DNA of 63,154 nt from Tetmemena sp. SeJ-2015 (lineage: Eukaryota > Ciliophora > Spirotrichea > Sporadotrichida > Oxytrichidae). Every line of letters begins with the position of its first letter. Position 1 is the stretch's first letter. The stretch spans positions 1-63,154 of the forward strand of contig JAJKFJ010020867.1 of the NCBI GenBank assembly GCA_027382625.1, written 5' to 3'. A model generated the notes under the pieces. It had not been told where the DNA came from, did no database searches, and saw only the letters and a program-made list of their open reading frames with translations. The position numbers and the translations under genes are program-made. Below, in pieces: positions 34,801-47,690 of the stretch.

Positions 34801-35645
34801 GAATCTTTTTAACATTCCAAGCATATGCTTAAGGTTTAAGATTAAATTTCCCTCCTTTATATAAAGGTTGAGGCAATGCATGTGTTTCTGATCTGATCTT
34901 TGCAATATCCAGGTGGGCAAGCTTCAAAGAGACACATTCCTTGTCTCGAATTTGTTGAAGGATTTTAATTTTGAGAATTCCAATAGAAGTACTGATAGCA
35001 GACCTGGCACTTTGTAGCCTCACAGGCTGCACAATTTGGAAACCTTGAATCACAATCAACACAGGATTTTGTACTTGTATCGTAAAACTAGGAGAATGCA
35101 CAGCTCGAAGATTGTGATTAAGTGAGAGCAGAGCACTCTCTCACATAAAGATCGACTTCACTCCTGTATGTTAAACTGCTATACTGCATTTATTAAAACT
35201 AAAGTTTATTATTCAAGTTTACTTTAGAATTTTAATAGCCAGCTTTTTGGCAATTCATGCATCCAATCGTGCCTTTATAGATTGAATGGAGCACATTATT
35301 TTAAGTGAGTGAGCTGTAGTCACAGCTTGAACAAGTTGAAGTTTTAATAGTGGTATCGTAAAAGTAAACTTGGCAGTTGAAGCAGTAAGGATTTTCATTG
35401 ATTGTATGATAATTGAATAGGTGGTTAAAAAAATTATGTTTCTATTTATAATTGATTATTTGATGTGCAGACCTTGCGACATAATTGAAGGTGGCGGCTT
35501 GTGAAATTGCAACTGATGCTTCGTAGGGATACTAGGTGGAATCAATTAAGCATTCTATTTTGTCTGAAGTCTGTGTTGAAGTTGACACAGTCTGAGCACA
35601 AATAGTAGTTGTTGAATTAAAGAGTAGCAAGGCATAGCCTTAGCT
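31828..35645 (-). pseudogene. Tandem partial duplicate (copy B) of the giant protein gene
   Basis: Matches copy A from about 27466 to 31195. The N-terminal Cys-rich part (34830-35645) is well preserved here (GYALLLFNSTTTICAQTVST, SCVDCDSRFPNCAACEATKC, CPPGYCKDQIRNTCIAS) while the copy A equivalent has lost cysteines and gained AT. At 33620-33998 copy B reads through (AIQKRQQASFFLNVTANIYL) where copy A has TGA. 33352-33606 is nearly identical to 28668-28920. In contrast 31828-33300 is eroded, with many indels, where copy A is intact. The leader exon and all sequence downstream of 31828 are absent. It is either a decaying duplicate or a donor of some of the segments used in the somatic gene. 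Confidence 0.75.
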
Positions 35646-36442
35646 GCATTATGTTAAAAAAATTACTTTTATTTAAGTATAAACTTCAATTCCTTGTCGA
35701 AATTAAATGAAATTGAATTATTTAATTAATCATTAAAAAAAAGGGCAAAAAACTTATAATTAAAAAGATTATGCACAGCTTATAGATTAAATAAATTAAA
35801 AAAAACATATTTAATTATTTAGAAATTAGAAGTAATTTAATGTTTAATACAGTTATTAAGCAAACTCTTTGAATTCTTAAATTTATCGATGACAATAATA
35901 AAAGATATATTTGCAGATTTTTATAATAAAATATAAATGAATGATAATAAATTGAATAAATTCCTAATAAGAGGATAAGATTTAAAAAACTTGAGGACAG
36001 CAAGCATAAAACAAATCAAGCCAATAAGTATCTCTGCTTACATATTTTAATAAGATAATGAAAAGAAAAATCTATTTTAAAATTTGTATTTGTTTCCCTA
36101 ATGCTGCATATTATAAATTAAATCTGCTTAAGTAATTCTCTATGAGTAGTTCACTACTTATAGAGAATAAATCTGGATGTTATATATTGTGATTTAATTA
36201 AAAAGAAATTTTAAACCGATAATTACTTTAAGAAATTTATAAATTTATTTGAAGATATTTTATTTTATAAAATAACTTTAAATATTTTTTTAATTCTCGT
36301 TTCAAAGTATATTTCTGATTGAAGAAAATCTTGTTAAAAATATAAACTCTCGATTATTAACTTAAGCAGTATAATATGCTCATTAATTAACTCTTTTATA
36401 GTTCTATCTTACATTATAATAGTTTACAGTCATAAATCCCTC
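35646..36442. other. AT-rich spacer
   Basis: Very AT-rich. Open frames occur but none has coding composition. Confidence 0.4.
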
Positions 36443-38464
36443 TCATTCTTTCTAGACTTTTTGATAATAGTCTTTTAATCTTGTGAATTTAGACTTATTT
36501 TTTAGCTTGCCACACTTGTGGGTTTCATATTAGCATTTCCATAACTTAGGCCTCGTTTGTTAGCCTCAATTCCACCTAGCTTTTGCAGAACATTTATTAC
36601 TTTGGATTTATGGTATTTCTGAGCCAGGTGAGCAAACTTTTCGAATTAATCATTATCACTCACTTGCTTTGAGGTAGTACCCTCTTATGCTTTATTCAGA
36701 GGTGGAATCTATGGTAATGAATGAAGAAAGCGGCCACTCTCATTAAATAAATTCAAATTTGAGGCTTTAAATGTGCTATCCTACCTTAGTTCATCATTAG
36801 GCTTTGCCACTCTATGCTTCTTATTAGAGGTATCGATTGTGGAGGGAGTTATTTTAGAGTGGTTCATATTCTGATTCCCTCTCAAGGGAGTAGAGAAATT
36901 GAGATCCCTTTATTAGTTTTGAGAATCTTTGTTCTAAGTGAACTGCTCGTTCTCATCCACATCGTATCTACCTTAATCATGCAGGCTTGGTGAGAAAGTA
37001 GACTGAGGATGCTCTTCTTCATCTTCATATTGAGAATAGTTTAGGCTTTAGATTTCCAATGGCAGTTCATAAAGTTCATCAATCCCTTCTGCTTTGTGAA
37101 TTTTATAAAAATCTAAAATCGAAGGCCTCTTGTATTCTTTAGCTGGAAGAGGAGAACTTAATAGCGAGATCTCATTATTAATTTCTCCAGGAATTGAGTT
37201 CTGAGGGAAGGCATCTCCATACTTTGTCATCAGATTGCCGTCTTAAATTTTCTTTAGAATTTAGTCTTTTTGCTGTAAGACCCTATTTATCTATAGAGGA
37301 TCAGTCAAGCCATGTGTATGAGAAAATAAAAATTCCAAGAGGTCTTTGTTTCGATCTCAGTTGGGGGGAAATTTCCTTAAATGCAGGTATTTGAAAGTGT
37401 TACTTCGGCTTTCGAGAGAGTCTAACTTTGTTGATGTACTTTAACAATTGACTCTATTTCTCTGCTTTAGTTGCCCTTAAAGTCTCGCGTATTAGCTTAA
37501 GCATTGATATATTATTGTTAACCTTTTGCAAATGCAGGGAATCCATCTTAGAATTCTTGTAAAGAATATCAAGCTTAAATCTCTCACCTGCTTTTAGCTT
37601 TCCTGTGGGATCGGATTATTTATCTTCTTCTTCTGAAGACTTTTATTAGAGCAGACTGAGCAGGTCAAGCACTATTATATGCAGTTCCTCATCTTAATGC
37701 TAAAGGCTCCAATTTTCATTATCTTCTTCTGAAGTAAGGTTCTCATGAAGAGAATTTTAATCCCTATGTTGCTGAATAATTTATAAATAGTCTTAGTCCT
37801 CTGCTCTGTGGTTTATTTATAAATCATTTTTCTATTTAAAAACAGAAAATTCAGAGTTTAGTCTGGCTTGAACCTGCTCTAGTTCTGATCTCGCTTTGTT
37901 TCGTTTGGCAAGAGCAGCATGATAATCTTGCTCAATCTATTCAGAAGTTATCTCCAACAGGCTTGACAAGTCTTTTCTGTTACTTCTCATTGAAGACGAG
38001 TTCCTTTCTCTTTTAGGCTAATACTACTATTATGTCAATGCTTTTTCAAAGCCATACTGCTTTACCTCAGAGAATCTACAAACTCTCTAGCAGAGTTATC
38101 TTGACCTATTATTAGGAGAATCTAAAAAGTCACTCTTTTAATTCAATTTACGCTAATTTTTAATTTATTATAAGATATTTTTTAAGCTTTTTGGAGATTT
38201 CATAATTACGGACTTGGCTTTGAACTTCTCAGAAAAGACTATAGCAGCTTTTGCAATTTTTTCTTCATCAGGATCGCATATTGAGTAATGATTATCGCAA
38301 ATCAAGATGTACCGAACCCAGTCAAATTTTTCAATAGTTATCACAGGTCTGTTTACTTTTTCCTTTTACTGGCATTTATTGAAATTTAAGCTGCAGATCT
38401 TCTAGTAGATGTCATCATAGGAACTGATATGTGGTCTGAAAATAGGTGGTAGTTTTTTGCTCAT
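36443..38464 (-). CDS. Gln-rich coiled-coil protein, 673 aa, intact member of a local four-copy family
   Basis: A single frame of 674 codons from MSKKLPPIFRPHISSYDDIY to KDYYQKVQKE-TGA with no IES or stop. The N-terminal 100 residues (SSYDDIYQKICSLNF, FDWVRYILICDNHYSICDPD, EEKIAKAAIVFSEKFKAKSV) look folded. The middle is coiled coil (ITSEQIEQDYHAALAKRNKA), and the C-terminal third is polar and low complexity (YEDEEEHPQSTFSPSLHDQG) with a basic end. I do not recognise the family. Paralogues are 39914-41909 (tandem, same strand), 48104-49363 and 52498-54480 (opposite strand), sharing SSYxDIYxKxxSxxFN at the start and ENL.SEE...EW in the middle. An (AGTT)5 run directly precedes the start. It may be germline-limited or a one-segment somatic gene. 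Confidence 0.75.
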
Positions 38465-39913
38465 TATATGAGTTAGTTAGTTAGTTAGTTAAAATGAATT
38501 TAATATTTAATTTGTAAAAGTACTATATTAGACTTTAATTATAATTAAATATTTAATCGAGAGTAGATCGCAAGTTAAGTCTGTAGGGAGTTTGTTATCG
38601 TTAATAATTATTATAAAATATATTTCTCTAAAATTTAAGTCATTGTAATTTATATAATATTTATTCTCTATTTATTAGGGCCAATAAAATTTGTTCAATT
38701 TTATTTATAATCAAATATTTTATAATATAAATGCAAATTAAAGGATGCTTAGTTTTTTCCCTATAAAATCTTAGATAAATTACTTTGGCTAATATAGATA
38801 AATAAAGTTTGTAAAACAAATATATTTTAATAATCTCTTCAGAGTTTTAATATTGACTTCTGATATTGGTTGTCAGATTCTTAATTCTGAAATTTTTCTA
38901 AAATTCTATATGTAAAATATTTGAATTCATTATAATATAATAGATTCCTATTATACGAAATACGAAGCTAATAGGCGATGAATGAAGATAAAATTTCTCT
39001 AAAATATTATATTAAATAAATACATATTCTTTGAAGCATAAATAAGTAAGATTTAAGAAAATTCCAAATGAATTAATTTTAGATAAAAATTAAAAATCCA
39101 GCTCTATGCAAGTAATAGATAAAAGAGTATCTAACTAATTTAACAGAAAAACATAATCTCAATCATCATTGTTTGCTAAAAGATTATGAAATTTTATATA
39201 ATATAAATTTTCTGTTAATTATATCATTGTTGAATACGATTAAGTGAAGTAAACAACGGAAGAAGCATGGCATTATATTTTTAGGAGGATTGAAATTTGA
39301 TTATTATAAAATAAATTAATACAAAAATTCAACTGAAGAAAGGAACTTAAAATTCAAAAGTAATCAAATTCTATAATTATGCTATCTTTAATATTTTTTC
39401 TAAGAGGTAAGAATTCTTGCTTATATTTTCCATATTTATTTTCTTTATTATTTAAAATTCAACAAAAATAATGTTATCTCCCCAAAAAAATAACTAAAAT
39501 AAGTTGTGACTCTTTAAAAAAAAAGAAAAATGTTTTATTGCCATTTTATCAGCTGTAACTAAAATATAACATTTTTAATAAGAAAACTTATGAGTTTTAG
39601 TAAATTAATTTCTTTTTTCTTCAAGTTGGGTTTGTGTTGTAAATTTATTTAGAAACTTATTAATTTTTTTAGATTTAATTTCATAAATTTGTAAATTAAA
39701 AAAAAACTTTTATGAAATTTTCGTATAAAATATGCTTATTGATTTTTAAAATTTCTATTGTAGAATTTGACTAATCATTAAATGAATTTTGCCATTAAAA
39801 ATGCTTGCTAAATTAAAATATATATCTAATTTTACCTGAGCTTAATTTAACTGTCATTAACTCATTTCATAGGATCTTACTGTTGCATTATAGATTAAGG
39901 TCGTAATTCACTC
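38465..39913. other. AT-rich spacer between tandem paralogues
   Basis: About 1.4 kb, very AT-rich, no gene. The 38530-38615 part resembles 41980-42060 upstream of the next paralogue, so the tandem duplication includes the 5' flank. Confidence 0.45.
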
Positions 39914-41909
39914 TCACGCTTTCTAGACTTCTTTATTATAGTCTTTTAATTTAGTGAACCAAGACAGCTTATTTAGTTTGTAGTATTAATGGGGTTAATA
40001 TTAGTTTATCAAGACTTAGCGTCTCGTTTGAGAGCCTCTCTTTAGCCTAGATTTTTTATCGCCTTCAAGAATTTGGATTTATTAGCTTTCTGAACAAGTT
40101 AAGCAAATTTCGCGAATTAAGCAGTATCAAACTTTTGCTGCTCCTTAGTAGAAGCTCCCAACGGCATTTTCAGGGATTGAATCTAGGGCTAAGGATTAAG
40201 TAAGCTGGCACTCTCCTAGGATAAATTATAATTCTATTTTTTTAATGGGCTTTCAAACTTAGGCTAGTTATTAGGCTGAGGGATCTAAGCTTCTTAGAGG
40301 ATGTGTCCATTGTTGGAGGAGTTATTTTAGATCGTACCAAATTCTTTTGACTTTTCTAAGGAGTCTCGAATTTGTACATCCTTGGCGATATTTGAGAATC
40401 TAAGCTCTAAGGTAGCTGAGTTCTTTCATCCTCACCATACTTATCTTTTTCCTGCAAGTTTTGTGAGTGCTCAGACTTAAGTGACACTTCTTCTTCATCT
40501 TGAGAATGGTGCAGACTTTAAATATCAAATTGCTCTTCCAAAAAGTCCTCCATTGCATCTGCTTCGCGAATTTAATAAAAATCAAAAATCTTAGGCACCT
40601 TAGTTTCTTTAGCTGGTAGAGGTGAGCTTAATATTGAGAGATCATCAGTGTTTACAGCTGGAATTAATTCTTAGGTTAGGCTACTCTTTACTTTCTCAGA
40701 TTGCTCTAAGGAAGATTCTGTGGAAGTTGGATTGTTTGTGGTAAAATCCTGTTTATCTAAATAGACTCAGCTTAACCTGGTGCTTTAGAAATTAAACTTT
40801 CTCGAGAGCTAAGATCTTTTCTTGATCTTTCCTTGGATGAGTGGATTTGAAAGCGTGACTGAGGCTTGTTGCTTTATCTAATTTGGTTGGCACACCTATA
40901 AAACTTGTTTTATTTATCGGCTTTAGTTTGCATTATAGAGTCGCGTGTTTGCTTTAGTTCAGAAATCTAAGTATTAACTTAATGCAATTTTTAGGAATCC
41001 CACTTAGAAAACGAGCAAAGAATATCAAGCTTAAGCTTCCCAATTTCTTTCGTGAGATCTGATGATTTGACTTTTTCTTAGGTACTTTGTTGCAAGGAAG
41101 GACTTGTCATGCCAAGTACTATCTTTTTTAGCATGTCATCTTAATGCTTGGTGCTCCAATTCAAATGCTCTTCATCAGAAACCATGTTTGTAATCAGAGA
41201 AGATGGATGCTACTGTGTCGTCTAACTAGGGTTTTTGTTCTCTTCGGACCTACTGTTTAATAAAAAATTTTCTTTCTAATTAAAAATAGAGGATTCAGAG
41301 TTTTCTCTTGCGTAGGCATATTCAAGTTCTTATCTCTCCTTGTTTCTATTTGTAAGAGCGCTGTGATAATCCTGCTCAATTTCATCTATCGTGATCTCAA
41401 GTAAGATTGACAAGTCCTTTTTGAAACTTTAGAATTTAGATGTGCTCCTTGCTTCTGGCTGTAGTTTGATATTCGATATAGTCTTTTAAAAGCCAAACTG
41501 TTTTATCGAAGAGAAGCTGCTATCTCTCTTGCAAATTCTTTTTGAATTATCTACTGGAGAATTAAAAAAATCAGCGTTTTAATTTTGCTTACGCTTACTT
41601 ATAATTTATTATAGGATATCTTTAATGCTTTTTGGAGAGCTCATTCTCACTGACTTGGCTTTGAATTTATCAGAGAAGACTATGGCAGCTTTGGCGATTA
41701 AGGTTTCGTCAGGTGCGCAAATCGTGTAATGGTTATCGCAAATTAAGATGTAGCGAAACAAGTCAAACTTTTCTATGCTGATAACTGGTCTGTTTATTTT
41801 CTCATATTGTTGGTCGTCTATTAAATTTCAAACTACAAATCGTCTTATAGATATCTTCATAGGAGCTTTTATATTGATTTCTTAGAGGAGGAAGTTTCTT
41901 GGCGTTCAT
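39914..41909 (-). pseudogene. Second tandem copy of the coiled-coil family, frameshifted
   Basis: Begins MNAKKLPPLRNQYKSSYEDI and ends KDYNKEVQKA-TGA, both matching the intact copy at 36443-38464. A one-base shift near 41830 (after CSLKFN) takes the frame to TGA. The homologous frame then resumes with YEKINRPVISIEKFDLFRYI, CAPDETLIAKAAIVFSDKFK and MSSPKSIKDIL. Further frame changes occur around 40400-40600, where MEDFLEEQFDIQ lies in a different frame. The total length (1996) is not a multiple of three. A pseudogene is the simplest reading. Confidence 0.75.
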
Positions 41910-42453
41910 TAATTTAGATGGGCAGTCTTTATTTTTTGAATTTAACGATTTAATTTTGAAGAGGTAATTTAACTCTCTTTAAATATAAACAAATATTTAA
42001 TAGAGAATATCGTGAGTTAAATTCCATATAAAGAATAACTTAATAATTAATTATTATAATTAAGAGGTATGTGTCATTTTATTAAAAGAAATTGTAAATA
42101 AACTTTGGAATATATTTTTATTCTCTATCTAGACAATAAAAGTAAATAACTGAATCAGTATTTTTAATTAAAATATACTTAAATAAGATTAATTTGATAA
42201 AATAAATACCAGCTAATGAGAAAGCTTTAACATTAAAAGCATCATTCAAGATTTTCGATAATGCTATATTTATTGATAATACTTTAAATGATTGAGAATT
42301 TTAGGCTCATTATTTTTATTCTATTGATAAATCAAGCCTTCCCTCCTTTTATCAATTAAAATATAAAGTAAAAATTTTAAATTTATAATTATAATTTTCC
42401 CAATAATAGTTTTTCATAATCAAGTTTAAAGAAATTATAAGTTTTTAAATTTA
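41910..42453. other. AT-rich spacer
   Basis: No coding sequence recognised. The first 150 bp resemble the 5' flank of the 36443-38464 gene. Confidence 0.4.
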
Positions 42454-43227
42454 ATGGAGATGGAAGAAGAAGTTAAGTTCTGTTCAAGTGAATAAGTGCC
42501 ACCCCCTTCCACAAATCGCCCAAGAATTGATCTGACAAGGTTTAGGGAGTTCGCCAAGTTTATTAGAATAGTACCCTCCTCCTCTAATAAATAGCAGCTA
42601 GACATCTTTTTAATTTTTAAATTGTTTCTTTCAACTCTAACTTTAGCAGCTTCAGTGCAGCCTTTAGTTAAAGAGATAGGCAACAGAGAGCAATAATTTT
42701 CAAATTTGAAGTAGAGTGCCTCAGCTCCAATAAAGCAAAGTCAAGCAAAGAAGAAAAGGAAGCTTATTAAGAAACAGAGCTTTGAATGCAAGGAAGAGTA
42801 AAAAGGGAATGATGAAAATAACTCACAGGAATAAAACAGATTCAAAGTGTAGAGAGATGATAGAAAGTTGGATTAAAGAAAGCTCTAAGCAACAGGAGAC
42901 TTTGATTATTAAGATTAAAATAAGGCGCAATCATAGGAGGAGAGTGAGGTAGTTGAAATTTAACAAGAGAGGATAAAGAGATTTAAGTCCAACTAGGAAG
43001 CTGATGAATAGGAAGGTTAAGAATGTGGATTCATAATTCTAAAACAGAATCAAATAGATCCAGTTGAATCCTCGGATTTGTCGCAAACTAACAAGCAAGA
43101 TATGCTTCATTCTTATAAATTATAAAACTCACTCTATTATTTGGATTATTTAACAATATTTTAATGTGAAATTTAATTAATCAGAGTAATTATCTCTTTA
43201 ATTAAATCCAAAGAAAGAATTAAATGA
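42454..43227 (+). CDS. Hypothetical Gln-rich protein, 257 aa
   Basis: Open from MEMEEEVKFCSSEQVPPPST to SLIKSKERIK-TGA, 258 codons with many in-frame TAA and TAG as Gln. A hydrophobic stretch (FLIFKLFLSTLTLAA) lies at about residues 55-70, followed by a charged Gln/Lys/Glu-rich region (KKKRKLIKKQSFECKEEQ). The last 35 codons are AT-rich and may be an IES or 3' flank. No family recognised. In AT-rich DNA with TGA as the only stop, long frames arise by chance, but the composition of residues 70-220 is coding-like. Confidence 0.45.
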
Positions 43228-43744
43228 AATTTTGAGGGGAAGTTTAGCAATTTTATAAACCTAGCAAATTCCTTGTATTATATAGTAGTTCTATGAAATT
43301 GAAAATTCTTAAAGTTGAAGAATATTATTTAAAGATTATACATATAATCTAAGGAAAAGTAAATCATGGAAATTATTTGGAGTATTTATATAGTGTGTAT
43401 GAAATAAATAGAAGAATCTAGCAGTGAAATTGATTCTTTATTTAAGAATTTTAATTAAGATAATTTTTTTATTTCCTGATATATTTAATAATTAACTTTA
43501 AAGAATAATTAAATGTTTTACTTGAATTTTTTATTCTTTTTAAAATAGCAATAATTTGCTTTAATTAAATTTTATTCCAGTGTCCTGTAACCTTAAAATG
43601 AGTTTGCTGGCCCTGATCTTGCTGTGAATAGTGCTGCTATTTTGTAAATTAATAACTGCTCATTTTGAATTAACAACTTTTGTTTTATTTCATCATAAAT
43701 TTGAGAAAAATGATTTGTTTATTTTAGTATTTATTTTTGGTATA
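43228..43744. other. AT-rich spacer
   Basis: No gene seen. A short GC-richer patch at 43575-43640 (encoding MSLLALILL then TGA) could be a leader-like fragment but is not supported by anything else. Confidence 0.35.
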
Positions 43745-44937
43745 TTGAAGAGGAGGAGAAGGAGAACACACCGCTCTTCAACCCGGCATTCGAAAAATTA
43801 AACCAGGTATCTTAAAAACCTCAATAAGTAAAAATTGAGGAAGGGTTTTAGAAATTTGCGTTGAAGAGAGACATTTTAAAGATGCGAGAGCTTTTGCCAA
43901 TGAGACCAAAGAGGAGGCCTCATCAAGAACGCTTGCGAATAGGTAGCTTCACCACAGAAGAGATTAGAGCCAAAGAGTAGGAGAGAAGAATTGTTCATGC
44001 ATAGAGGTAAGCACATAGAGCAAGAGTACTCAAGAAGAATTGGCAAATCCTTAACTTGAGAACGGAAGTGCTTTTTAAGATGGTCTAGATAGATAAATAA
44101 AAGAAAAAAATAAGAGACATAAAAGCCTCAATAGAAAAATTAAAAGCAAGCTTCCAATCCAACCTAGTTAGGCTGATTATTCAAATTTATTATTGTGGAT
44201 AGGTATATTTCAAAATAAAGAGAAAAATTTAAAAGTAGCTAAAGTTATTCAGCTATTTATTATCAAATATGTTACAAACCTAAGCTCTTATGATTATTAT
44301 AAAGGCTTCTAATGCAAATAATTTTACTAAAAAGTATCAAAAATTTTAGAAGGAAAAAATAAAATTTATCATCAAAGCCTTCACAACAGGTAAATAACTT
44401 TTTTTTTCTTGATTTTAGCTGAAAGAAATTAAAGTTTGCTTTTAATAATCTAATTTGGTAACATTTAAATAGATTTAAATAAATAATTCTGCTATCATTA
44501 AATTGTAACTATTTGTATCTCTGAGATTATTAGTTTTTTCATCACGAGAAATATTATTCTCCTTAGTTCTTCTATAAGTTAAATTTTTCTTTGCCAAAAT
44601 TTTCATAAATTTTTTTAATTAAAGAAATTATTTTTTTAATGATCTTTAAATTTCAAATCCTCAATCACAGAACTCTACTAACTATCTGAGCAAGGAGGAA
44701 ATAAAGAAAAACTTATCTCTTATTTGGGTTGAAACGGTATTGACTTGCAAAAATTTGCTCTTTACAAATTCAAGATAGATAGGTTTAGTCACAAATAGGA
44801 CTAGAAGTACGAGTATTTGAAAATGCAGTACAAAATGTAAAAGATTGAGCCAATTTAAGAAGTGGACGAGGTCTTGGAGGACGATGAGACTTTTGAACTA
44901 GATAATAAAACCCTACTCGAATTATCTTCAGCTTGAG
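43745..44937 (+). CDS. Basic, coiled-coil hypothetical protein in two segments
   Basis: Segment one (about 43745-44200) reads IEEEEKENTPLFNPAFEKLN, then a strongly basic helix region (RAKEQERRIVHAQRQAHRAR, VLKKNWQILNLRTEVLFKMV) followed by a coiled coil. Segment two (about 44660-44937) reads LYKFKIDRFSHKQDQKYEYL, then an acidic end (EVDEVLEDDETFELDNKTLL) and ELSSA-TGA. The 450 bp between them are very AT-rich and are probably one or more IESs, but the pointer was not identified. The basic helix next to leucine-rich heptads recalls a bZIP, but the usual Asn is not in place. No start codon was found, so an upstream segment is missing. Confidence 0.5.
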
Positions 44938-45107
44938 ACTCAGCCAGTCCATGACTCCCCTTCATGAAGATCTAATGGAAAGGTGAAGAGTGTCCTTTCA
45001 AAAATTAACACACTTATAAAAATAAACAAATTAAATAAATGACTTAATAAGCTGCATTAATAAATTCAATGGAAAATAATTATTAAAGATATTTTTCTTT
45101 TCATAAA

Positions 45108-45272
45108 ATGTTGTCTTTCGGAGAAGTTGGTGACATGAATTCTAGAAATTTGCTCAGCCAATATGATATTGAAGTGGATTCTTGTTTCGACTTTGAAGAA
45201 ATGTCGCAATCATCAAATTCAACTTCATCCTCATCCTTGGATTCAGAGTGGGAAGAAGAGGACATGGAATGA
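45108..45272 (+). CDS. Short acidic ORF, 54 aa
   Basis: MLSFGEVGDMNSRNLLSQYD to an acidic serine-rich end (SSLDSEWEEEDME-TGA). It follows the preceding gene by 170 bp on the same strand and could be its terminal segment or a separate small gene. No family recognised. Confidence 0.4.
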   Translation: MLSFGEVGDMNSRNLLSQYDIEVDSCFDFEEMSQSSNSTSSSSLDSEWEEEDME

Positions 45273-45459
45273 AATAATGGAACAATTTTAGATTTAAATA
45301 TGTTTTAAACTTTATTACTAATAAACTTGCACTTGAAGGAACCTTAATAAAATAATTCAGTAGAATAAATTTGTCTGTGATTGAAATGTGTTATATATAT
45401 TTTTCCAATGGCGAGTAGACTACTCTTATAAAATCGACTTTAGCAAATGAAGCAATAAG

Positions 45460-46471
45460 ATGAAGCGCAGCTTTAACTTAAGCAGACGCAAAGAAGTTTA
45501 AAATATTAATAAGACAAATATTTCTTATGTATTTAAAGCGAGAGGGCTCTAAGATGAGCGAGGAGCTAGAACTAAAGAGCTGTGGAATAATAAAATCAAC
45601 AATTCACTGAAGAAACTGCAAGAGTTACTAAACTAGAGTCAAGTGCGATCAAATCTGAAGGATCAAGATTTGAATACCAAGCCGATGAGGAGATTGGAAA
45701 CCCAATAGAGGAAGGCTTCAGCTTTCTCAGAATAGATAAAAACACAACATCGATATAGAAATCAGCCACAAATAAAGAATGAGTTCAAACACAGTTGCTT
45801 AATGATTTTAATCAGTAATCTCAACTCACAGATCAAGATGATGACTTGAGAAAATATTCGGGTATGCTTGAAAAGAAGATCTCAATTAAAAAGAAAGGCA
45901 GTTTAATAGAGGAAAGCAAGAATAGCTAAATTATGAACAATTTAAACATTCAAAACAGCTTGGGCCAATCTAGGATAAAACAAATTGAGGTGAATCAAAA
46001 ACTATAGCAGAATGAAAATTAATAACTTCCCGAAAAGTAGCTAATTTAATAGCACCAGTTAGGATAACTTCATTACAAATAAGTAGGAAATTGGTCTCTA
46101 AGAAAATTTTCATAAATAGAATAACAAAGAAGAATCCGTCGAGGCAGAATTAATTACAAGTTAAATTAAATAAATAGTGCGAAAGTAAACAGATCAAATG
46201 GTTAAAAATCCAAAACGAGAATCTCCAGTTAAAACATTCATGAGGAAAAGCTTAGAAGAGAAAGAAAAATTTGATTTTATAGAGAGACAAAAGCATCTTG
46301 AGAGTAGGGTCATTATGAACTCAATTCAAATAATGCACTTTGATTAGAATATTGGAAGAATGAAAATTTTGATAGGTTTCCTTGTGCTGATAGATTTAAT
46401 AAAAAAGGAAAAATATGAATATATCATTTTTAATTTGCTTTTGACTTGCTATATCAAAAGTATTAAATGAG
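45460..46471 (+). CDS. Hypothetical Gln/Lys-rich protein, frame changes inside
   Basis: Starts MKRSFNLSRRKEVQNINKTN and reads to about 45850 (NSLKKLQELLNQSQVRSNLK). The frame then shifts: LLNDFNQQSQLTDQDDDLRK and ISIKKKGSLIEESKNS in one frame, then QENFHKQNNKEESVEAELIT and ESPVKTFMRKSLEEKEKFDF in another, ending near 46471. Coding composition is clear throughout, so unrecognised IESs or introns, or decay, explain the shifts. The family is unknown. Polar, without membrane segments. Confidence 0.45.
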
Positions 46472-46674
46472 AAACTGTATCTAAAGTATTAGTCGTGAAA
46501 TATGTTATAACACAAACTATTATTTAGCGCATCTCATTAAATCTGCTGAATTTTATGAAAATTAAATAAGTTCGGATAGGAAAACAGTTTTGTTTCATAT
46601 TACTCTTTGTATTTATCATAATAAATCTTTAAACATAGTAAAAGTAGGAATAGAAGAACTTAAAAGAATCTTCC

Positions 46675-47690
46675 TCAGAAATTATGATCACTGCTGCGGT
46701 GATCCACTGGAAACTTGTCGTAGATGAAATTTATTCCCGTGATTTGGCAAGTCATAAAAATTAAATTACTATACATCACCTCGATGTAATCTGGGTCGCC
46801 CTCATGGTGTTTCATCTCAAGGATGCTTGACCCTGATGGGTTGAGAATGTCCAGCTAGTCAGATCGAAGGATGAGGTGGAGTTTGTCTCCGCTCAGGATC
46901 GCAGTTCGGGGCACTGCCTCTGACTGGCCGTTGTTCGAGTTCACTCTACAATTTGGGTTAGAGATGACAAGGAAGTTTGGAATACTGATTGGAACTTACT
47001 TAATGACTGCTGTTGGCCGATGTGCTGTGACTCAGACGACGACCACGAACTGTTCTTGGACTCTGGGAGGATTATTTGAGAGGCAGGACAAAAGACTGAG
47101 GTCGTCTGCGCTTCAACATACTTTCTGGCGATGTCCAAAGAACTGTAGGCTATCTGCAGTGAGTTTGCCTCGCTGCTCAGGAATTTCTGGCGCTGAGAGT
47201 TTTCTCTTTGCTCTCGGTTGGCTTCCAGAGCGTTCATCAGATTTTCTTCCCAAATTGTGGAGGAGGTCGAGTCATCATAGTCATCTGATGAGGGGTCACT
47301 TCTGGTAGAATCTTGAGAAGAGAAGAAAGTTGTGGAATCAATCTGAAGTTTGACTGGGGAGAAGTAGGTTGAGAGCTTTGTGGAGGGGAGAGTTCTGATT
47401 GGCTGAATTATAAAGGGATCTTAGTAATCGTCAATCAAACCAGTGCTACGTGTCTCAAAATCATTCGCCGACAGGTAAATTTTAAATTTAAATGTCTTCT
47501 TAAACTATCACTCATTTAAATTTTACTTGCTGCTAAGAGTATTTGGTGGGCCTCCCTGTCAATGTAGCTTCTCCTCAAGTCTTTAAGTTGCCTGATAGGA
47601 ACGAGTTGATTCTATCTGGGTCTCAAGGATTCGATTAAGTTTGAGTCATTCGACAAAATTAAGGTCTCGTTGGTAAAAGAGTATAGCAAA
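46675..47690 (-). pseudogene. Repeated gene family E, copy 1, one-base deletion
   Basis: Minus-strand segments read SNDSNLIESLRPRQNQLVPI, QLKDLRRSYIDREAHQILL, then after an AT-rich insert (about 47475-47535) SANDFETRSTGLIDDYQDPF, an acidic serine region, ANREQRENSQRQKFLSSEAN, and after a frame change SGDKLHLILRSDQLDILNPS, ending VDHRSSDHNF-TGA at 46675. Compared with copies 2 and 3 one base is missing in GACTGCTGTTGG near 47005, which shifts the frame. A 30-bp insert with TGA direct repeats at about 46760 is probably an IES. The protein family is unknown. The N-terminal part present in copy 3 is missing beyond 47690. Confidence 0.65.

Noticed and set aside
46871..47308. 145-codon plus-strand ORF in family E copy 1 (and its equivalents at 51507 and 56049)
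   Set aside because: Antisense to the minus-strand frame; the minus frame keeps homologous sequence across all three copies and ends at a shared TGA.
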